Assembly (NCBI GenBank): GCA_029262895.1 | Contig: JAJCYM010000074.1 | Coordinates: forward strand, 62,001-126,000 | Length of the DNA stretch: 64,000 nucleotides | Origin: Roseivirga sp. | GTDB taxonomy: Bacteria > Bacteroidota > Bacteroidia > Cytophagales > Cyclobacteriaceae | Reading direction: 5' to 3' | Position numbers and translations under genes: made by a program | Part shown: piece by piece, positions 1 through 10,627 of the stretch | How positions within the stretch are numbered: position 1 is the stretch's first letter | How the letters are laid out: each line of letters opens with the position of its first letter | The notes under the pieces: model-generated | Told to the model about the DNA's origin: nothing | Seen by the model: the letters and a program-made list of their open reading frames with translations, nothing else | Database searches by the model: none

Positions 1-146
1 GCCAAAATCTGGCAGATACCTATCCTGAAGAACTAAATAAATTGGCGCAGATCCTTACAGATTATCTCCTGGAGGTAGATGCGCAAATGCCCATTGACAA
101 ATCAACCGGAGAATTAGTGGAATATCCTGCCGAGATACTGAAATGA
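1..146 (+). CDS. C-terminal end of a sulfatase (partial, runs off the left edge)
   Basis: An open frame (codons starting at position 3) enters from the left edge and ends at the TGA at 144-146. The visible 47 residues begin QNLADTYPEELNKL and continue with a Leu/Asp-rich stretch and a Lys-rich tail. This matches the usual last segment of S1 sulfatases, where a short 'details' region reporting remaining residues is followed by a helical tail. Its stop overlaps the next start as ATGA (143-146), so it is translationally coupled to the sulfatase that follows. The catalytic region is outside the window, so the assignment rests on the C-terminal style and on the neighbour. Confidence 0.6.
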   Translation, partial: QNLADTYPEELNKLAQILTDYLLEVDAQMPIDKSTGELVEYPAEILK

Positions 147-1513
147 GCAAGCGATTGATCATACCACTTTTGCTGATTTTGCTAGCCTGTTCGGGAAATG
201 AAAATGACGAAATCAAACCCAATATCATTGTCATTTTTGCTGATGATGCAGGTTACGCGGACTTTAGCCTAAATGGTAATACATTAATCAGCACACCGAA
301 TATTGATGGCATTGCCGCTAAGGGCGTCAAATTTACCAACGCCTATGTCAGTGGACCGGTGTGTAGCCCATCACGTGCAGGTTTGTTGACTGGTCGCTAT
401 CAACAGCGCTTTGGGCATGAATATAACATCGGTGGCAATTTTGATAATAATGACCCTGACTCAATCGGATTGGCAGTCTCAGAAAAGACGATTGCCGATT
501 ACCTGAAGACAGCGGGATACAAGACCAGCTTGATCGGTAAATGGCACTTGGGAGAACGGCCACAGTTTCATCCAAACCAGCGGGGCTTTGAGGAGTTTTT
601 TGGAATGCTAAAAGGCAGCAGTGCCTATCACATAGGTAAGGCCAAAAACATTGAGCGTAATGGTGTACCAATTGAACCAATGGACTTGCCTTACCTGACT
701 GATGCCTTTGGTGATGAGGCCGTTGATTTTATCCAACGAAATCAGGAAAATCCTTTTTTTCTTTTTCTATCCTTTAATGCTCCCCACACCCCGATGCACG
801 CCAGAGCTGATTATCTCGAGGAGGCAAGAAATAACTTTGAAACCGAGCAAAGAGCCATTAATGCCGCAATGACAAGATCATTGGACGAGAATGTTGGCAA
901 GGTTATGAATCAACTTCGGGCACTCGGCCTGGAAGAAAACACCTTGGTCATTTTCACTAATGACAATGGCGGAGCCATGCCGTACAATGCCTCAAATAAT
1001 GATCCTTTTTCAGGGACAAAAGGTACCTTTTTGGAAGGCGGAATTCATGTGCCCTTTGTAGCCCAATGGCCGGGTAAAATCACGGAAGGTTCAGAATACA
1101 CAAAGCCCATCATCACTTTGGACATTCTGCCAACTGCCCTGGCCGCTGCAAAAGTCGATGATGTTAAAAATCTGGATGGCGAAAATCTATTGCCATATCT
1201 GGCGGGGTCCAATGCAACACCACATCAGGAATTATTTTGGCGTCTCGGACACCATGGGGCAGTTCGCAGAGGAGATTGGAAGCTCATTTGGTTTGATGAC
1301 GCACCACCTCGCTTACATGATTTGTCCAAGGACATCAGCGAAAAGGTAGATGTAAGTGCTCAAAACCCTGAGCTTGTGAAAGACTTACTCAACTCCTTTC
1401 ACCAATGGGAAGAGGGGCTTATCAAGCCGCTATGGCGAACCGACCCGATCTGGAAAGCCCATTCCCGAGATCGATATAATCAGACATTTGTCGAAACACT
1501 TAGGCGCAATTAG
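143..1513 (+). CDS. S1-family sulfatase, lipoprotein
   Basis: A 456-aa sulfatase expected to hydrolyse a sulfate ester on a glycan outside the cytoplasm. The leader ends in a lipobox (ILLAC, Cys16), so it should be lipidated. The N-terminal metal site (FADDAGYAD, about residues 32-40) and the maturation motif CSPSR (Cys74 to Arg78) are intact. Cys74 must be converted to formylglycine, as is known for this family. A second metal motif (FTNDNGG) and the Lys-containing GTKGTF segment follow. Sulfate position and sugar cannot be read from sequence. The ATG overlaps the stop of the upstream sulfatase, and a hairpin terminator follows the stop codon. Confidence 0.93.
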   Translation: MSKRLIIPLLLILLACSGNENDEIKPNIIVIFADDAGYADFSLNGNTLISTPNIDGIAAKGVKFTNAYVSGPVCSPSRAGLLTGRYQQRFGHEYNIGGNFDNNDPDSIGLAVSEKTIADYLKTAGYKTSLIGKWHLGERPQFHPNQRGFEEFFGMLKGSSAYHIGKAKNIERNGVPIEPMDLPYLTDAFGDEAVDFIQRNQENPFFLFLSFNAPHTPMHARADYLEEARNNFETEQRAINAAMTRSLDENVGKVMNQLRALGLEENTLVIFTNDNGGAMPYNASNNDPFSGTKGTFLEGGIHVPFVAQWPGKITEGSEYTKPIITLDILPTALAAAKVDDVKNLDGENLLPYLAGSNATPHQELFWRLGHHGAVRRGDWKLIWFDDAPPRLHDLSKDISEKVDVSAQNPELVKDLLNSFHQWEEGLIKPLWRTDPIWKAHSRDRYNQTFVETLRRN

Positions 1514-1527
1514 GACAGTCATCCGTC

Positions 1528-1557
1528 ATCCCGCATTTATTGCGGGATCTTTTTTTG
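1528..1557 (+). terminator. Rho-independent terminator after the first sulfatase pair
   Basis: A perfect 8-bp stem (ATCCCGCA at 1528-1535, TGCGGGAT at 1541-1548) with a five-base loop is followed by C and a run of T at 1550-1556. It lies 14 bases after the stop of the sulfatase at 143-1513 and separates it from the next operon. A similar GTCATCCCG...GGGATCTTTTT element lies at about 41304. Confidence 0.85.
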
Positions 1558-1717
1558 CAAATTACATTCATAAGAGGTCAATCAGTTGGTTTGTGAGGGC
1601 ATATACGAATGCGTACCAACCTCAGGAACAGAATTTGATAGGGCTTCACAAATAATCAAGAGCAAGTCTGAATTAATTACAGTAAATTAATCCTCCCAAC
1701 ATTCAACCTTAACCAAG

Positions 1718-3268
1718 ATGAAGAGAATCCTTCCACTGATATTACTCGCCTTTGTTCTTTTCGCCTGTGGCGACTCCGAAAAAGAGAACAAAAAACCGAA
1801 TATCATTTACATCATGGCCGATGACCTAGGCTATGGTGAACTAGGTATTTATGGCCAAACCAAAATCCAAACTCCGAACATTGACGCACTTGCCCGTTCC
1901 GGAATGATTTTCACACAACATTATTCCGGAGCCCCGGTCTGTGCACCAGCCCGTTATATGCTTATGACTGGCAAACATCCTGGGAATGCACACATTCGCG
2001 GCAATGATGAATGGGCTTCACGAGGAGAGGTCTGGAATTATGAAAAAGCAGTGAATGACCCAAACCTGGAAGGTCAGCGGCCAATTCCAGATGGGACACT
2101 TACAGTGGGTAATGTGCTACAAAACGTGGGCTACAAAACAGCCATAGTTGGAAAGTGGGGGCTGGGAGCACCCTTGACCGAAGGGATTCCAAACAACCGA
2201 GGCTTTGACTTCTTTTATGGCTACAATTGTCAGAGGCAGGCACACCAACTCTATCCGAAACATCTGTGGAAGAATGAGGAAAAGGTATGGACCGATAATG
2301 ACCTTGTAGCGCCAAGGCAAAAGCTGCCAGAAGGTGCGGATCCCTATGATCCTTCTAGCTATGATATGTTCAACAAGCAGCCTGATTATGCCCCTGCATT
2401 AATGCAGACAGAAGCCTTGAACTTCATCGAAGAAAATAAAGATGATCCCTTCTTCCTCTATTACGCCACGCCAATCCCTCATCTTCCGATACAAGTTCCT
2501 CAAGAATATACCGATCGGTATATTAAGCTTTGGGGAGAAGAAGAGCCTTACATAGGGAATAGAGGCTACTTTCCCCATCGTTATCCGAAAGCAGCCTATG
2601 CGGGTATGATTACCTATCTCGATGATCAGGTAGGAGAGCTTGTGGCTAAGTTGAAAGAACTCGACCTCTATGATAACACATTGATCATATTCACAAGTGA
2701 CAATGGCCCCACTTATACCGGAGGAGTAGATGCTCCTTATTTTGAAAGTGCAGCACCTTTCGAAACTGCGTATGGCAGAACCAAAGGTTTCACTTATGAA
2801 GGAGGTATTCGCGTACCAATGATTGCCGCATGGCCAGGCAAGATAAAGGCCGGTTCAAAAACAGATCATATCTCCGTGTTCTGGGATTTTATGGCCACTG
2901 CAGGGGAACTGGCCAATTCCGAAATTCCTGAAAACACTGATGGTGTGAGCTACCTACCTACGCTTCTGGCAAACGGAAAACAGGAAGACAGGGAATATCT
3001 CTACTGGGAATTTCCTGAATACCAGGGACAGCAGGCCATACGCATGGGAGATTGGAAAGGCATTCGAAAGGAGATCAAAAAGGGCAATATGACTCTGGAA
3101 CTCTATAACCTTAAAGATGATCCTGCTGAGCAAAATGACATTGCAGCTGATCACCCGGATATTATCAAGAAAATGGAAGACATTATGGTCAAAGAGCACA
3201 CCTCTGCCACTCTTGACCGATTTAAAATGACACAGTTAGGTGATGTGATGACAGGAGGGGACCAATAG
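1718..3268 (+). CDS. S1-family arylsulfatase, lipoprotein
   Basis: A 516-aa exported sulfatase, first gene of a likely five-gene operon running to 10525. Lipobox is LFAC (Cys17). The metal-binding ADDLGYGELGIYG motif lies near residues 34-46. The formylglycine motif is CAPAR (Cys75), where Ala replaces the more common Ser before Arg; this variant is accepted by the family pattern C-x-P-x-R. TSDNGPTYTGG supplies the second metal-binding Asp/Asn pair, and the C-terminus has the typical ELYNLKDDPAEQNDIA signature. It resembles the broad 'arylsulfatase A-like' group with the PHLPIQVP segment. Substrate is not determinable from sequence alone. Confidence 0.93.
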   Translation: MKRILPLILLAFVLFACGDSEKENKKPNIIYIMADDLGYGELGIYGQTKIQTPNIDALARSGMIFTQHYSGAPVCAPARYMLMTGKHPGNAHIRGNDEWASRGEVWNYEKAVNDPNLEGQRPIPDGTLTVGNVLQNVGYKTAIVGKWGLGAPLTEGIPNNRGFDFFYGYNCQRQAHQLYPKHLWKNEEKVWTDNDLVAPRQKLPEGADPYDPSSYDMFNKQPDYAPALMQTEALNFIEENKDDPFFLYYATPIPHLPIQVPQEYTDRYIKLWGEEEPYIGNRGYFPHRYPKAAYAGMITYLDDQVGELVAKLKELDLYDNTLIIFTSDNGPTYTGGVDAPYFESAAPFETAYGRTKGFTYEGGIRVPMIAAWPGKIKAGSKTDHISVFWDFMATAGELANSEIPENTDGVSYLPTLLANGKQEDREYLYWEFPEYQGQQAIRMGDWKGIRKEIKKGNMTLELYNLKDDPAEQNDIAADHPDIIKKMEDIMVKEHTSATLDRFKMTQLGDVMTGGDQ

Positions 3269-3290
3269 ACCGTTGATTTTGGGTTCCAAC

Positions 3291-4439
3291 TTGAGCAAAA
3301 CTTCATTTATAAAGTGCCTGGGAATTCTTGGGCTCTTATTGCTTTATGCATGTAAAGGTGCTCCTATACACGATAATTCACCGGTATTGCTTCGACAGCA
3401 TAATGATGACGGAGTGCATACCTATCGCATTCCAGGCCTTGTCACTTCAAAGAAAGGCACCTTATTGGCAGTCTATGATATAAGAAGAAATGGCGCAGTT
3501 GACCTTCAGGAAGATGTGGACATTGGCTTAAGTCGTAGTACTGATGGCGGTGCAACATGGGAACCCATGAAAGTGATTATGGACATGGGAGAATGGGGCG
3601 GTTTACCAAATGAACAAAATGGTATTGGAGATCCTTCTGTTCTGGTGGATGAAGAAACGGGGACAATCTGGGTAGCAGCGGTGTGGGCACATGGTCATCC
3701 GGGTGAACGTAATTGGTGGGCATCAAAACCAGGAATGACCCCGCTGGAGACCAGCCAGTTTATGCTAACGAAAAGCGAGGATGATGGTCTGACCTGGTCT
3801 AAGCCAATCAATATTACCAGCCAAATCAAAGATCCAAAATGGCATTTGGTGCTTCAGGGGCCGGGGAAAGGGATTACGATGAAGGATGGCACATTGGTGT
3901 TTCCTGCTCAGTTTAAAGACGAAGCGGAAATGCCACATTCTACTGTCATTTACAGCCGGGATCACGGCATCACTTGGCAAATTGGTGCGGGCGCCAAGCC
4001 CAATACAACAGAATCTCAAGTAGTCGAACTAGAAGATGGAGTACTGATGCTCAATATGCGTGATAATCGTGGAGGGTCGAGATCGGTGTACACCACCTCC
4101 GATATGGGACGGACCTGGAAAGAGCACCGGACTTCACGAAAGGCCCTTCAAGAACCAGTATGTATGGCGAGTTTAATCAAACATCGATATAAAGGAAAAG
4201 ACTACTTGCTATTTTCCAATCCAAATTCTATCGAGAAAAGAGAGAAGATGACCATTAAATTGAGCAAGGATCAGGGCGATACCTGGCCCGAGCTGAATCA
4301 ACTTTTGATAGATGAAGGTGTTGGTCGTGGCTATTCCTGTATGACTTCAATTGATGAAGAAACCATTGGTATATTGTATGAGGGTAGCCAGGCAGATCTG
4401 GTATTCCAAAGAATTAAGATTAAGGATTTACTCAGGTGA
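3291..4439 (+). CDS. Exo-alpha-sialidase-like protein (GH33 fold), lipoprotein
   Basis: A six-bladed propeller sialidase-like enzyme of about 382 aa. The FRIP-type motif is present as YRIPGL (about residues 45-50) and five Asp-box repeats of the S-x-D-x-G-x-T-W type are visible: STDGGATW, SEDDGLTW, SRDHGITW, TSDMGRTW and SKDQGDTW. Family knowledge says such enzymes release terminal sialic acids or related nonulosonates. No ATG is available at the 5' end. I chose TTG at 3291 because it gives a compact lipoprotein leader (LLYAC); another TTG lies at 3273. It sits 22 bases after the sulfatase stop and 9 bases before the next gene, so is operonic. Confidence 0.87.
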   Translation: MSKTSFIKCLGILGLLLLYACKGAPIHDNSPVLLRQHNDDGVHTYRIPGLVTSKKGTLLAVYDIRRNGAVDLQEDVDIGLSRSTDGGATWEPMKVIMDMGEWGGLPNEQNGIGDPSVLVDEETGTIWVAAVWAHGHPGERNWWASKPGMTPLETSQFMLTKSEDDGLTWSKPINITSQIKDPKWHLVLQGPGKGITMKDGTLVFPAQFKDEAEMPHSTVIYSRDHGITWQIGAGAKPNTTESQVVELEDGVLMLNMRDNRGGSRSVYTTSDMGRTWKEHRTSRKALQEPVCMASLIKHRYKGKDYLLFSNPNSIEKREKMTIKLSKDQGDTWPELNQLLIDEGVGRGYSCMTSIDEETIGILYEGSQADLVFQRIKIKDLLR

Positions 4440-4448
4440 ACCAATTAT

Positions 4449-7097
4449 ATGCACATGATTAAAACAAGAATCCAATTTTTTTTATCAACCATCGCGATGA
4501 TTGTCCTTTTGGGCTCATGTGATGAAAAAAGGCTTTTCCTGGCTGAATTTTCTGATGCGAATCGCTCATGGGCTGGTCCCGAATTTTGGGCGAATCGCCT
4601 TCAGGATTGGAAACTTGAAGATGGAAAGTTGGTTTGCTTAAACGAAACCAACCCCATGCGTACCGTTCACATCCTAACTCGAAATCTGGCAGACAGAAAT
4701 GGGGCTTTTGTTTCCTCTGTTATGATCAACATGGTTGAAATGCAGGAAAACAATGCCAGCGCAGGTCTGCTTTTTGGGGCAGGGGCCGGTCAGGATTATC
4801 GGCAGGCGGCTCTGATTCATCATAGCTATGGAAAAAATGGCGGTTTGTATGTCGGAATTAGTGCCAAAGGAAAAATATTCCTCAGAGATTTTGAAACCGA
4901 AAACACCATTTTGGCCTCGTCAGATTTAATTCAGGCACCTTCAGGTACAGTGCTACTCAGCGTCAAAGCCCGGGAAGAAGGTGATCATTATCTGTTGATG
5001 GCCGAAGCTTTAGTAGGCAATCAACTGATCGGGCGATTGGATCCCGTTGTTATCCCTTCAGAAAGATTAATAGGTAGCCTTGCCTTGGTTTCCAACCCTG
5101 ATCCTGAAACCAAGAAGGGACGATTTGCTTTCGACAAATGGAGTATCGGTGGCTCAAGAATCGAGATCAATAGTGACCGTAATGCTGGCCCGATAATCGG
5201 AACGCAGCACACACTGCACAAGAACAAGCTGAAACTTACCGCCCAGTTAATGCCTTTGGGCTTTGAAAGTGATGATAACAATCAGGCTTGGATGGAGGTG
5301 AAGAAAGAAGGAAGATGGGAGAAAATTCAAGAAACCAAAATTGTAAGACCTGGATACACTGCCCATTTTAAGGTGGAAGATTGGGATGATACCCATGATC
5401 AGGAGTATCGAATAGGGTATAGGCTTAAATCACACAATGCTGAAAAGGACTATTACTCCACAGGAATGATCAGGAAGAATCCTCGGGATAAGGAAGAGTT
5501 GGTTGTGGCGGCTTTTACCGGTAATCACAACAACGTCCGTCCGAACCCAAATCGCTGGGGCGGCCTTGATACCGGAAAGTTTCCTTGGGATTGGGGCATC
5601 TGGTTTCCTCATAATGACATGATTGCAAACCTAAAGCAGCATCAACCAGATGTGCTCTTCTTTAGTGGAGATCAGGTCTATGAAGGAGCAAGTCCCACTT
5701 GGGCCGACAGGCAAAATGCAACATTAGATTATCTCTACAAGTGGTACCTCTGGTATTGGGCGTTTGGAGAAATGACCGCTGAAATTCCAACAATCCCCAT
5801 TCCTGACGATCATGATGTTTACCATGGCAATATTTGGGGTGCTGGCGGTAGAAAAGCATCACCAAGCCAATTTGGTGGAACCCCACAGGATGGGGGAGGA
5901 TATAAAATGCCAGCCGAATGGGTCAAAATGGTTGAACGAACGCAAACGGCTCATTTACCAGATCCTTTTGATTCTGAGCCTGTTGAACAAGGCATTGGTA
6001 CCTACTTCACTGATATGACTTATGGGGGGGTGAGCTTTGCTATTTTGGAGGACAGGAAATTTAAATCTGCTCCAAAAGGCCTGTTACCTAAGGCGAATGT
6101 CAGGAACGGTTGGGCTTTGAATAAAGACTTCAATGCCAAAAAGGAGGCCGATGCCAAAGGCGCTATACTTCTTGGCGAGCGCCAATTGAATTTCCTGGAA
6201 AGATGGGCTGGTGATTGGAGTGAAGATACTAAGATGAAGGCTGTCCTATCACAAACCATCTTTGCTGATGTGGTGACTTTGCCATCTACTGAAATCAACG
6301 ATTCCAACTTTCCAAGACTAGAAATCTATGAAAAGGATGGCTATGCCCCGGATGACGTTCCGGCTGCTGATATGGACTCCAACGGCTGGCCACAGGCCGG
6401 AAGAGATAAGGCGGTAAAGAAACTAAGAAAGGCATTTGCAGTACATATTGCCGGAGACCAGCATTTGGGCAGTACTATTCAGTATGGTGTAGATAGTCAC
6501 AACGATGCCGGCTTCGCACTTTGTGTACCCTCTATAGCCAATTTCTATCCGAGACGGTGGTTCCCGAAAGAAGAAGGCAAAAACAGAAAACCTGGAGCTC
6601 CGAGAAACACTGGTGAATTTGAAGATGGCTTTGGTAATAAGATGACAGTTCATGCAGTGTCGAATCCATATATCACGGGCAAGGTGCCAGCAGAATTGCA
6701 CGACCGGGCAGCAGGTTATGGTATAGTTCGATTTAACAAGGAGAGTCGGGATATCACCATGGAGAATTGGCCAAGATGGTCAAATCCGGGTGAAGGTGGT
6801 TTGCCTTATGAGGGTTGGCCTGTTAGGCTCAATCAAATGGATAATTATGGGAAGGCCACAGGAAACCTGCCTGAATTACAGATATCAGGGCTAGAAAATC
6901 CGGTGGTTCAGGTTTATGATGAAACCGCAAAAGAAATTCTTTACACAGTTCGGATCAGCGGCACCTCTTTTAGCCCTAAGGTATTTGATAACTCTCATTC
7001 CTACTCACTGAAGGTTGGACCTTCTTCAGATAAACTAAGAGACGGGTGGCAAGGCTTAACGGTTACTGCAAAAGGTCCTTTAAATGTTTCATTCTAA
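4449..7097 (+). CDS. PhoD-like metallophosphoesterase with N-terminal lectin-like domain, lipoprotein
   Basis: An 882-aa lipoprotein (lipobox LLGSC, Cys24). Residues about 30-235 look like a concanavalin-type beta-sandwich, similar to the 3-keto-disaccharide-hydrolase/DUF1080 style domain. A linker beta domain follows, then a PhoD-like metallophosphoesterase core from about residue 350. Its metal-ligand motifs are visible: FSGDQVYEG (Asp408), PDDHDVYHG (Asp453-Asp456 around His455) and HIAGDQHLG (His666, Asp670, His672). PhoD enzymes are Ca/Fe-dependent phosphodiesterases or phosphomonoesterases. An ATG at 4455 is an alternative start. Its place between a sialidase and sulfatases suggests glycan-linked phosphate as substrate, which is inference. 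Confidence 0.85.
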   Translation: MHMIKTRIQFFLSTIAMIVLLGSCDEKRLFLAEFSDANRSWAGPEFWANRLQDWKLEDGKLVCLNETNPMRTVHILTRNLADRNGAFVSSVMINMVEMQENNASAGLLFGAGAGQDYRQAALIHHSYGKNGGLYVGISAKGKIFLRDFETENTILASSDLIQAPSGTVLLSVKAREEGDHYLLMAEALVGNQLIGRLDPVVIPSERLIGSLALVSNPDPETKKGRFAFDKWSIGGSRIEINSDRNAGPIIGTQHTLHKNKLKLTAQLMPLGFESDDNNQAWMEVKKEGRWEKIQETKIVRPGYTAHFKVEDWDDTHDQEYRIGYRLKSHNAEKDYYSTGMIRKNPRDKEELVVAAFTGNHNNVRPNPNRWGGLDTGKFPWDWGIWFPHNDMIANLKQHQPDVLFFSGDQVYEGASPTWADRQNATLDYLYKWYLWYWAFGEMTAEIPTIPIPDDHDVYHGNIWGAGGRKASPSQFGGTPQDGGGYKMPAEWVKMVERTQTAHLPDPFDSEPVEQGIGTYFTDMTYGGVSFAILEDRKFKSAPKGLLPKANVRNGWALNKDFNAKKEADAKGAILLGERQLNFLERWAGDWSEDTKMKAVLSQTIFADVVTLPSTEINDSNFPRLEIYEKDGYAPDDVPAADMDSNGWPQAGRDKAVKKLRKAFAVHIAGDQHLGSTIQYGVDSHNDAGFALCVPSIANFYPRRWFPKEEGKNRKPGAPRNTGEFEDGFGNKMTVHAVSNPYITGKVPAELHDRAAGYGIVRFNKESRDITMENWPRWSNPGEGGLPYEGWPVRLNQMDNYGKATGNLPELQISGLENPVVQVYDETAKEILYTVRISGTSFSPKVFDNSHSYSLKVGPSSDKLRDGWQGLTVTAKGPLNVSF

Positions 7098-7113
7098 CAA
7101 GTATTGGTGAGCA

Positions 7114-8943
7114 ATGGGAAAGCGTAATTTAATCGGTCTGATACTGCTGGTCATCTGCACCGCGGTCTATGGGCAGGAGCGACCCAATGTCATCATTATA
7201 CTTACAGATGATCAGGGTTCTATGGATTTGAATTCCTATGGAGCCAAAGACCTTCATACACCAAATATTGATCAGCTGGCTAAGGAAGGAGTTAAGTTTA
7301 CACAATTTTATGCAGCGGCCCCTTTGTGCTCACCTTCCAGAGCGGCATTGCTCACCGGCTTAAACCCTCACGCTGCCGGTCTACCCAATAATGCCTCATC
7401 TATGAAGGGCGTAGCCGGAATGCCAACTGACCGAGTGACAATTGCCGAATCGCTAAAAGAGGCTGGATATGCCACCGGACATGTAGGCAAATGGCATATG
7501 GGCTTTACCCCTGAAACCATGCCCAACGGACAGGGCTTTGACTATTCCTTCGGTCACATGGGAGGCTGTATTGATAATTACTCACACTTTTTTTACTGGA
7601 ATGGCCCCAACAGGCATGATCTATACGAAAATGGAAAGGAAATCTGGGAAGATGGCAAATACTTTCCTGACCTCATGGCTCAAAAGGCAGACCAGTTTGT
7701 TTTAGAAAATAAAGACAAGCCTTTTTTCCTTTATTATGCCATTAACCTGCCCCATTATCCTTTACAACCCACCTCACTTTGGCGCGAATACTACAAAGAC
7801 TTACCACAGCCAAGAAGTGACTATGCTGCCTTCGTCTCGACTATTGACGAACGTGTAGGTCGGTTGATGAAAACACTCGAAGCCCAGGGGCTTCGAGAGA
7901 ACACCATCGTCATCTTTCAATCGGATCATGGACATTCGGTGGAAAGTCGTGCCTTCGGTGGTGGTGGAAGTGCCGGCCCCTTTCGTGGTGCAAAAATGAG
8001 CTTGTTTGAAGGAGGTATCAGAGTGCCTGCTATCGTCAGTCAGCCCGGCAAGATTCCCCAGAATGAAGAACGAAATCAAATGGCGCTGAATATCGATTGG
8101 TTTGCAACCATAATGGATTACGCAGGGATAGAGAAAGCCGGCCTTGAGGGAAAGAGCCTCAAACCCTTGATTGAGAACAAGTCTACAAGCACCGCTCATA
8201 AAGTCTTCAGGTGGAAACAAGGGGTAAGCTGGGCCATTCGAAAAGGAGACTGGAAGCTGATAGGTTTCCCGCGTGATCCGGTCAATAAATCTCCACTTGA
8301 CCCTGATCGGGATGCTCTATTTTTGTCCAACCTTAAGACGGATTCTACGGAAATGAATAATCTGGCTCAACAGTTTCCTGAAAAGGTGGAAGAGCTTTTA
8401 AATGAATATATGAAATGGGAATTCGCCAAAGATGAGGACATCCCAGTGAAAAGGGAACAGCTCACTTCGATAGCCAAAGAGGCTCCTATCAATCTCAAAA
8501 TTCCACCAAACAAACGGTATTCCGGAAATGGTGGAGCAAGCTTAACCGATGAGAAATTAGGGGGACGTCAGTTTAACGATGGTTCCTGGCTTGGCTTTGA
8601 AGAAAATGACCTTGTGGCCACTATCGACCTTGGTGAGGTTAGACAGATCGAACGTGTTATGGTCGGGGCGATGCAAAATGCAGAGTCCTGGATTTTCTTC
8701 CCGAAATATATGGAAGTGTCATGGTCGGTGGACGGAAAGTCCTTTTCTAAACCTATACGTGTGGAGGTTGATGAGTTGAAAGATCCTGGCAGAAAGACAG
8801 TGAAAAGAATCACCATGGAAGAAGAAAATATTCATGGGCGGTTTGTTAAAGTAACGGTCAAAAACATAGAGAAATGTCCTAAGTGGCATGTGGCAGCCGG
8901 CCAAAAGGCCTGGCTATTTGTGGATGAGATTACAATTCAATGA
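7114..8943 (+). CDS. S1-family sulfatase with C-terminal discoidin-like domain
   Basis: A 609-aa sulfatase with a type I signal peptide (cleavage near AVYG|Q, residue 20) rather than a lipobox. The core has [13 protein letters not shown] near residue 31, the formylglycine motif CSPSR (Cys72 to Arg76), the VGKWHMG motif and FQSDHGHS with the second metal pair. After the usual sulfatase end at about residue 455 there is an extra segment of roughly 150 residues with a galactose-binding/discoidin-like pattern ([20 protein letters not shown] and an ending in [12 protein letters not shown]). This tail closely resembles the C-terminus of the GH20 enzyme at 46962-49286. It lies 16 bases after the PhoD-like gene, in the same operon. 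Confidence 0.92.
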   Translation: MGKRNLIGLILLVICTAVYGQERPNVIIILTDDQGSMDLNSYGAKDLHTPNIDQLAKEGVKFTQFYAAAPLCSPSRAALLTGLNPHAAGLPNNASSMKGVAGMPTDRVTIAESLKEAGYATGHVGKWHMGFTPETMPNGQGFDYSFGHMGGCIDNYSHFFYWNGPNRHDLYENGKEIWEDGKYFPDLMAQKADQFVLENKDKPFFLYYAINLPHYPLQPTSLWREYYKDLPQPRSDYAAFVSTIDERVGRLMKTLEAQGLRENTIVIFQSDHGHSVESRAFGGGGSAGPFRGAKMSLFEGGIRVPAIVSQPGKIPQNEERNQMALNIDWFATIMDYAGIEKAGLEGKSLKPLIENKSTSTAHKVFRWKQGVSWAIRKGDWKLIGFPRDPVNKSPLDPDRDALFLSNLKTDSTEMNNLAQQFPEKVEELLNEYMKWEFAKDEDIPVKREQLTSIAKEAPINLKIPPNKRYSGNGGASLTDEKLGGRQFNDGSWLGFEENDLVATIDLGEVRQIERVMVGAMQNAESWIFFPKYMEVSWSVDGKSFSKPIRVEVDELKDPGRKTVKRITMEEENIHGRFVKVTVKNIEKCPKWHVAAGQKAWLFVDEITIQ

Positions 8944-8959
8944 GCTTAAAGTTTTGATT

Positions 8960-10525
8960 ATGAAAAAAGTACTAACACTGGTTTTGACCCTCCTTTTAGT
9001 CAGTGCCACTTTTCAATGTCAGCAGGCAGATGAAGAAACCAAGCGACCCAATATCATTTTTATCATGACCGATGACCATACTGCTCAGGCCATGAGTGCC
9101 TATGGCAGCGTGATCAACCAAACCCCCAATATGGATCGCATTGCTAGGAATGGTATGCTTTTCAAAAACGCTTTTGTCACCAATTCTATCTGTGCACCCA
9201 GCCGGGCAGTGATTCTAACAGGAAAATTCAGCCACCTTAATAGTGTGCTGGATAACAGGCAACGATTCGATAGCTCTCAGGTGACCGTGCCCAAACTCAT
9301 GCAAGCCGCAGGTTACCAAACAGCCATGGTAGGTAAATGGCACCTGAAATCAGAACCCACTGGTTTTGACTATTGGAATGTGCTGCCGGGGCAAGGCGTT
9401 TATTATAATCCGGCCTTTATTGAAATGGGAGAGAGAAGTGTCCGGGAAGGTTATGTCACTGATCTAACCACCGATTATGCCCTGAACTGGTTGGGTCAAA
9501 GAGACGAGGAAAAGCCCTTCTACCTTATGCTCCACCATAAGGCACCGCATCGCAATTGGATGCCCGGGCCTAATCACCTCAACATGTATGATGATGTTGA
9601 TATTCCGATTCCTGATAATTTTCATGATGACTATGAAGGCAGAGGTTCTGCTGCCAAAACCCAGGAAATGTCCATTTCTGAAATTATGTTTCCGGTCTAT
9701 GATTTAAAGCTGCTGGACGATGAACCCACCAATGGTAGCGATCGATTTATACTAAGAAGGTTGGAGGCCATGACCCCTGAACAGCGAGAAGCTTTTGTGG
9801 CAGCCTACAAAGACGAAAACGAAGCCTTTCATGAAGCGAACCTCACCGGCAAAGCCCTGGCAGAGTGGAAGTACCAACGCTATATCAAAGACTACCTGCG
9901 ATGTGTCGCCTCGGTCGATGACAATATTGGTCGGGTGCTGGATTTTCTGGAGGCCAATGAATTGGATGAAAACACCATTGTGATCTATACCTCCGATCAG
10001 GGTTTTTACCTTGGAGAGCATGGCTGGTTTGACAAGCGCTTTATGTATGAAGAGTCCTATCGAACACCACTATTGGTTAGCTACCCAAAGGGTGTCAAAG
10101 CCGGAACTACCAGCGAAGCCATGACCATGAACCTGGATTTCGGCCCAACGATGCTCGATTTGGCTGGTATAGAAGTACCGGATGAAATGCAGGGAGAGTC
10201 TCTAAAGGGGATTCTGACCGCAGGAGGTACTGAGCCTGGAGATTGGCGGCAATCCACTTACTATCATTATTTTGAATATCCCGGAGTACATGCTGTCAAG
10301 CGTCACTATGGTGTTAGAACAAAGCGTTATAAGCTGATCCACTTTTATAATGATATAGATGAATGGGAGCTATTTGACTTGGAAGCCGACCCCAAAGAAA
10401 TGAAAAGTGTTTATGGTGATCCGGCCTATACGGAAATCCAGAACGATCTCCATGAAGAACTCAAGCGCCTCCAGAAGCAGTACAAAGACGAACCCGAAAC
10501 TGATATTGATTTAGAGAATAATTAG
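8960..10525 (+). CDS. S1-family sulfatase (N-acetylglucosamine-6-sulfatase-like style)
   Basis: A 521-aa exported sulfatase, last gene of the operon. I start it at ATG 8960, 16 bases after the previous stop, because this gives a clean leader ([15 protein letters not shown]). An in-frame GTG at 8924 and the frame upstream to 8888 lie inside the previous gene. Cys20 may be lipidated, although the TFQC sequence is a weak lipobox. Motifs are [18 protein letters not shown] (Cys78 to Arg82), VGKWHLKS and [17 protein letters not shown]. The TDDH start and the GEHGWFDKR element resemble the heparan/GlcNAc-6-sulfatase group, but this subfamily call is tentative. Confidence 0.92.
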   Translation: MKKVLTLVLTLLLVSATFQCQQADEETKRPNIIFIMTDDHTAQAMSAYGSVINQTPNMDRIARNGMLFKNAFVTNSICAPSRAVILTGKFSHLNSVLDNRQRFDSSQVTVPKLMQAAGYQTAMVGKWHLKSEPTGFDYWNVLPGQGVYYNPAFIEMGERSVREGYVTDLTTDYALNWLGQRDEEKPFYLMLHHKAPHRNWMPGPNHLNMYDDVDIPIPDNFHDDYEGRGSAAKTQEMSISEIMFPVYDLKLLDDEPTNGSDRFILRRLEAMTPEQREAFVAAYKDENEAFHEANLTGKALAEWKYQRYIKDYLRCVASVDDNIGRVLDFLEANELDENTIVIYTSDQGFYLGEHGWFDKRFMYEESYRTPLLVSYPKGVKAGTTSEAMTMNLDFGPTMLDLAGIEVPDEMQGESLKGILTAGGTEPGDWRQSTYYHYFEYPGVHAVKRHYGVRTKRYKLIHFYNDIDEWELFDLEADPKEMKSVYGDPAYTEIQNDLHEELKRLQKQYKDEPETDIDLENN

Positions 10526-10552
10526 CGGTTAGTGGATTCGTAGATTAGTTGA

Positions 10553-10600
10553 TTTGTGAATTGGGTTTATTGGCAAAAACAAATTTCACCAATTCACAAA
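10553..10600. repeat. Perfect 12-bp inverted repeat after the sulfatase operon
   Basis: TTTGTGAATTGG (10553-10564) and CCAATTCACAAA (10589-10600) are exact reverse complements separated by 24 bases. The stem lies 27 bases after the stop at 10525. It has no T-run after it, so it may be an RNA-stabilising 3' hairpin or a terminator of non-classical type. Confidence 0.65.
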
Positions 10601-10627
10601 CGCAAGACAACAACCAAACCCAATTCA

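Noticed and set aside
7801-8220. Minus-strand open frame of 139 codons
   Set aside because: It lies fully inside the sulfatase at 7114-8943, has no family character, and the plus-strand motifs (TDDQ, CSPSR) show the plus frame is the gene.
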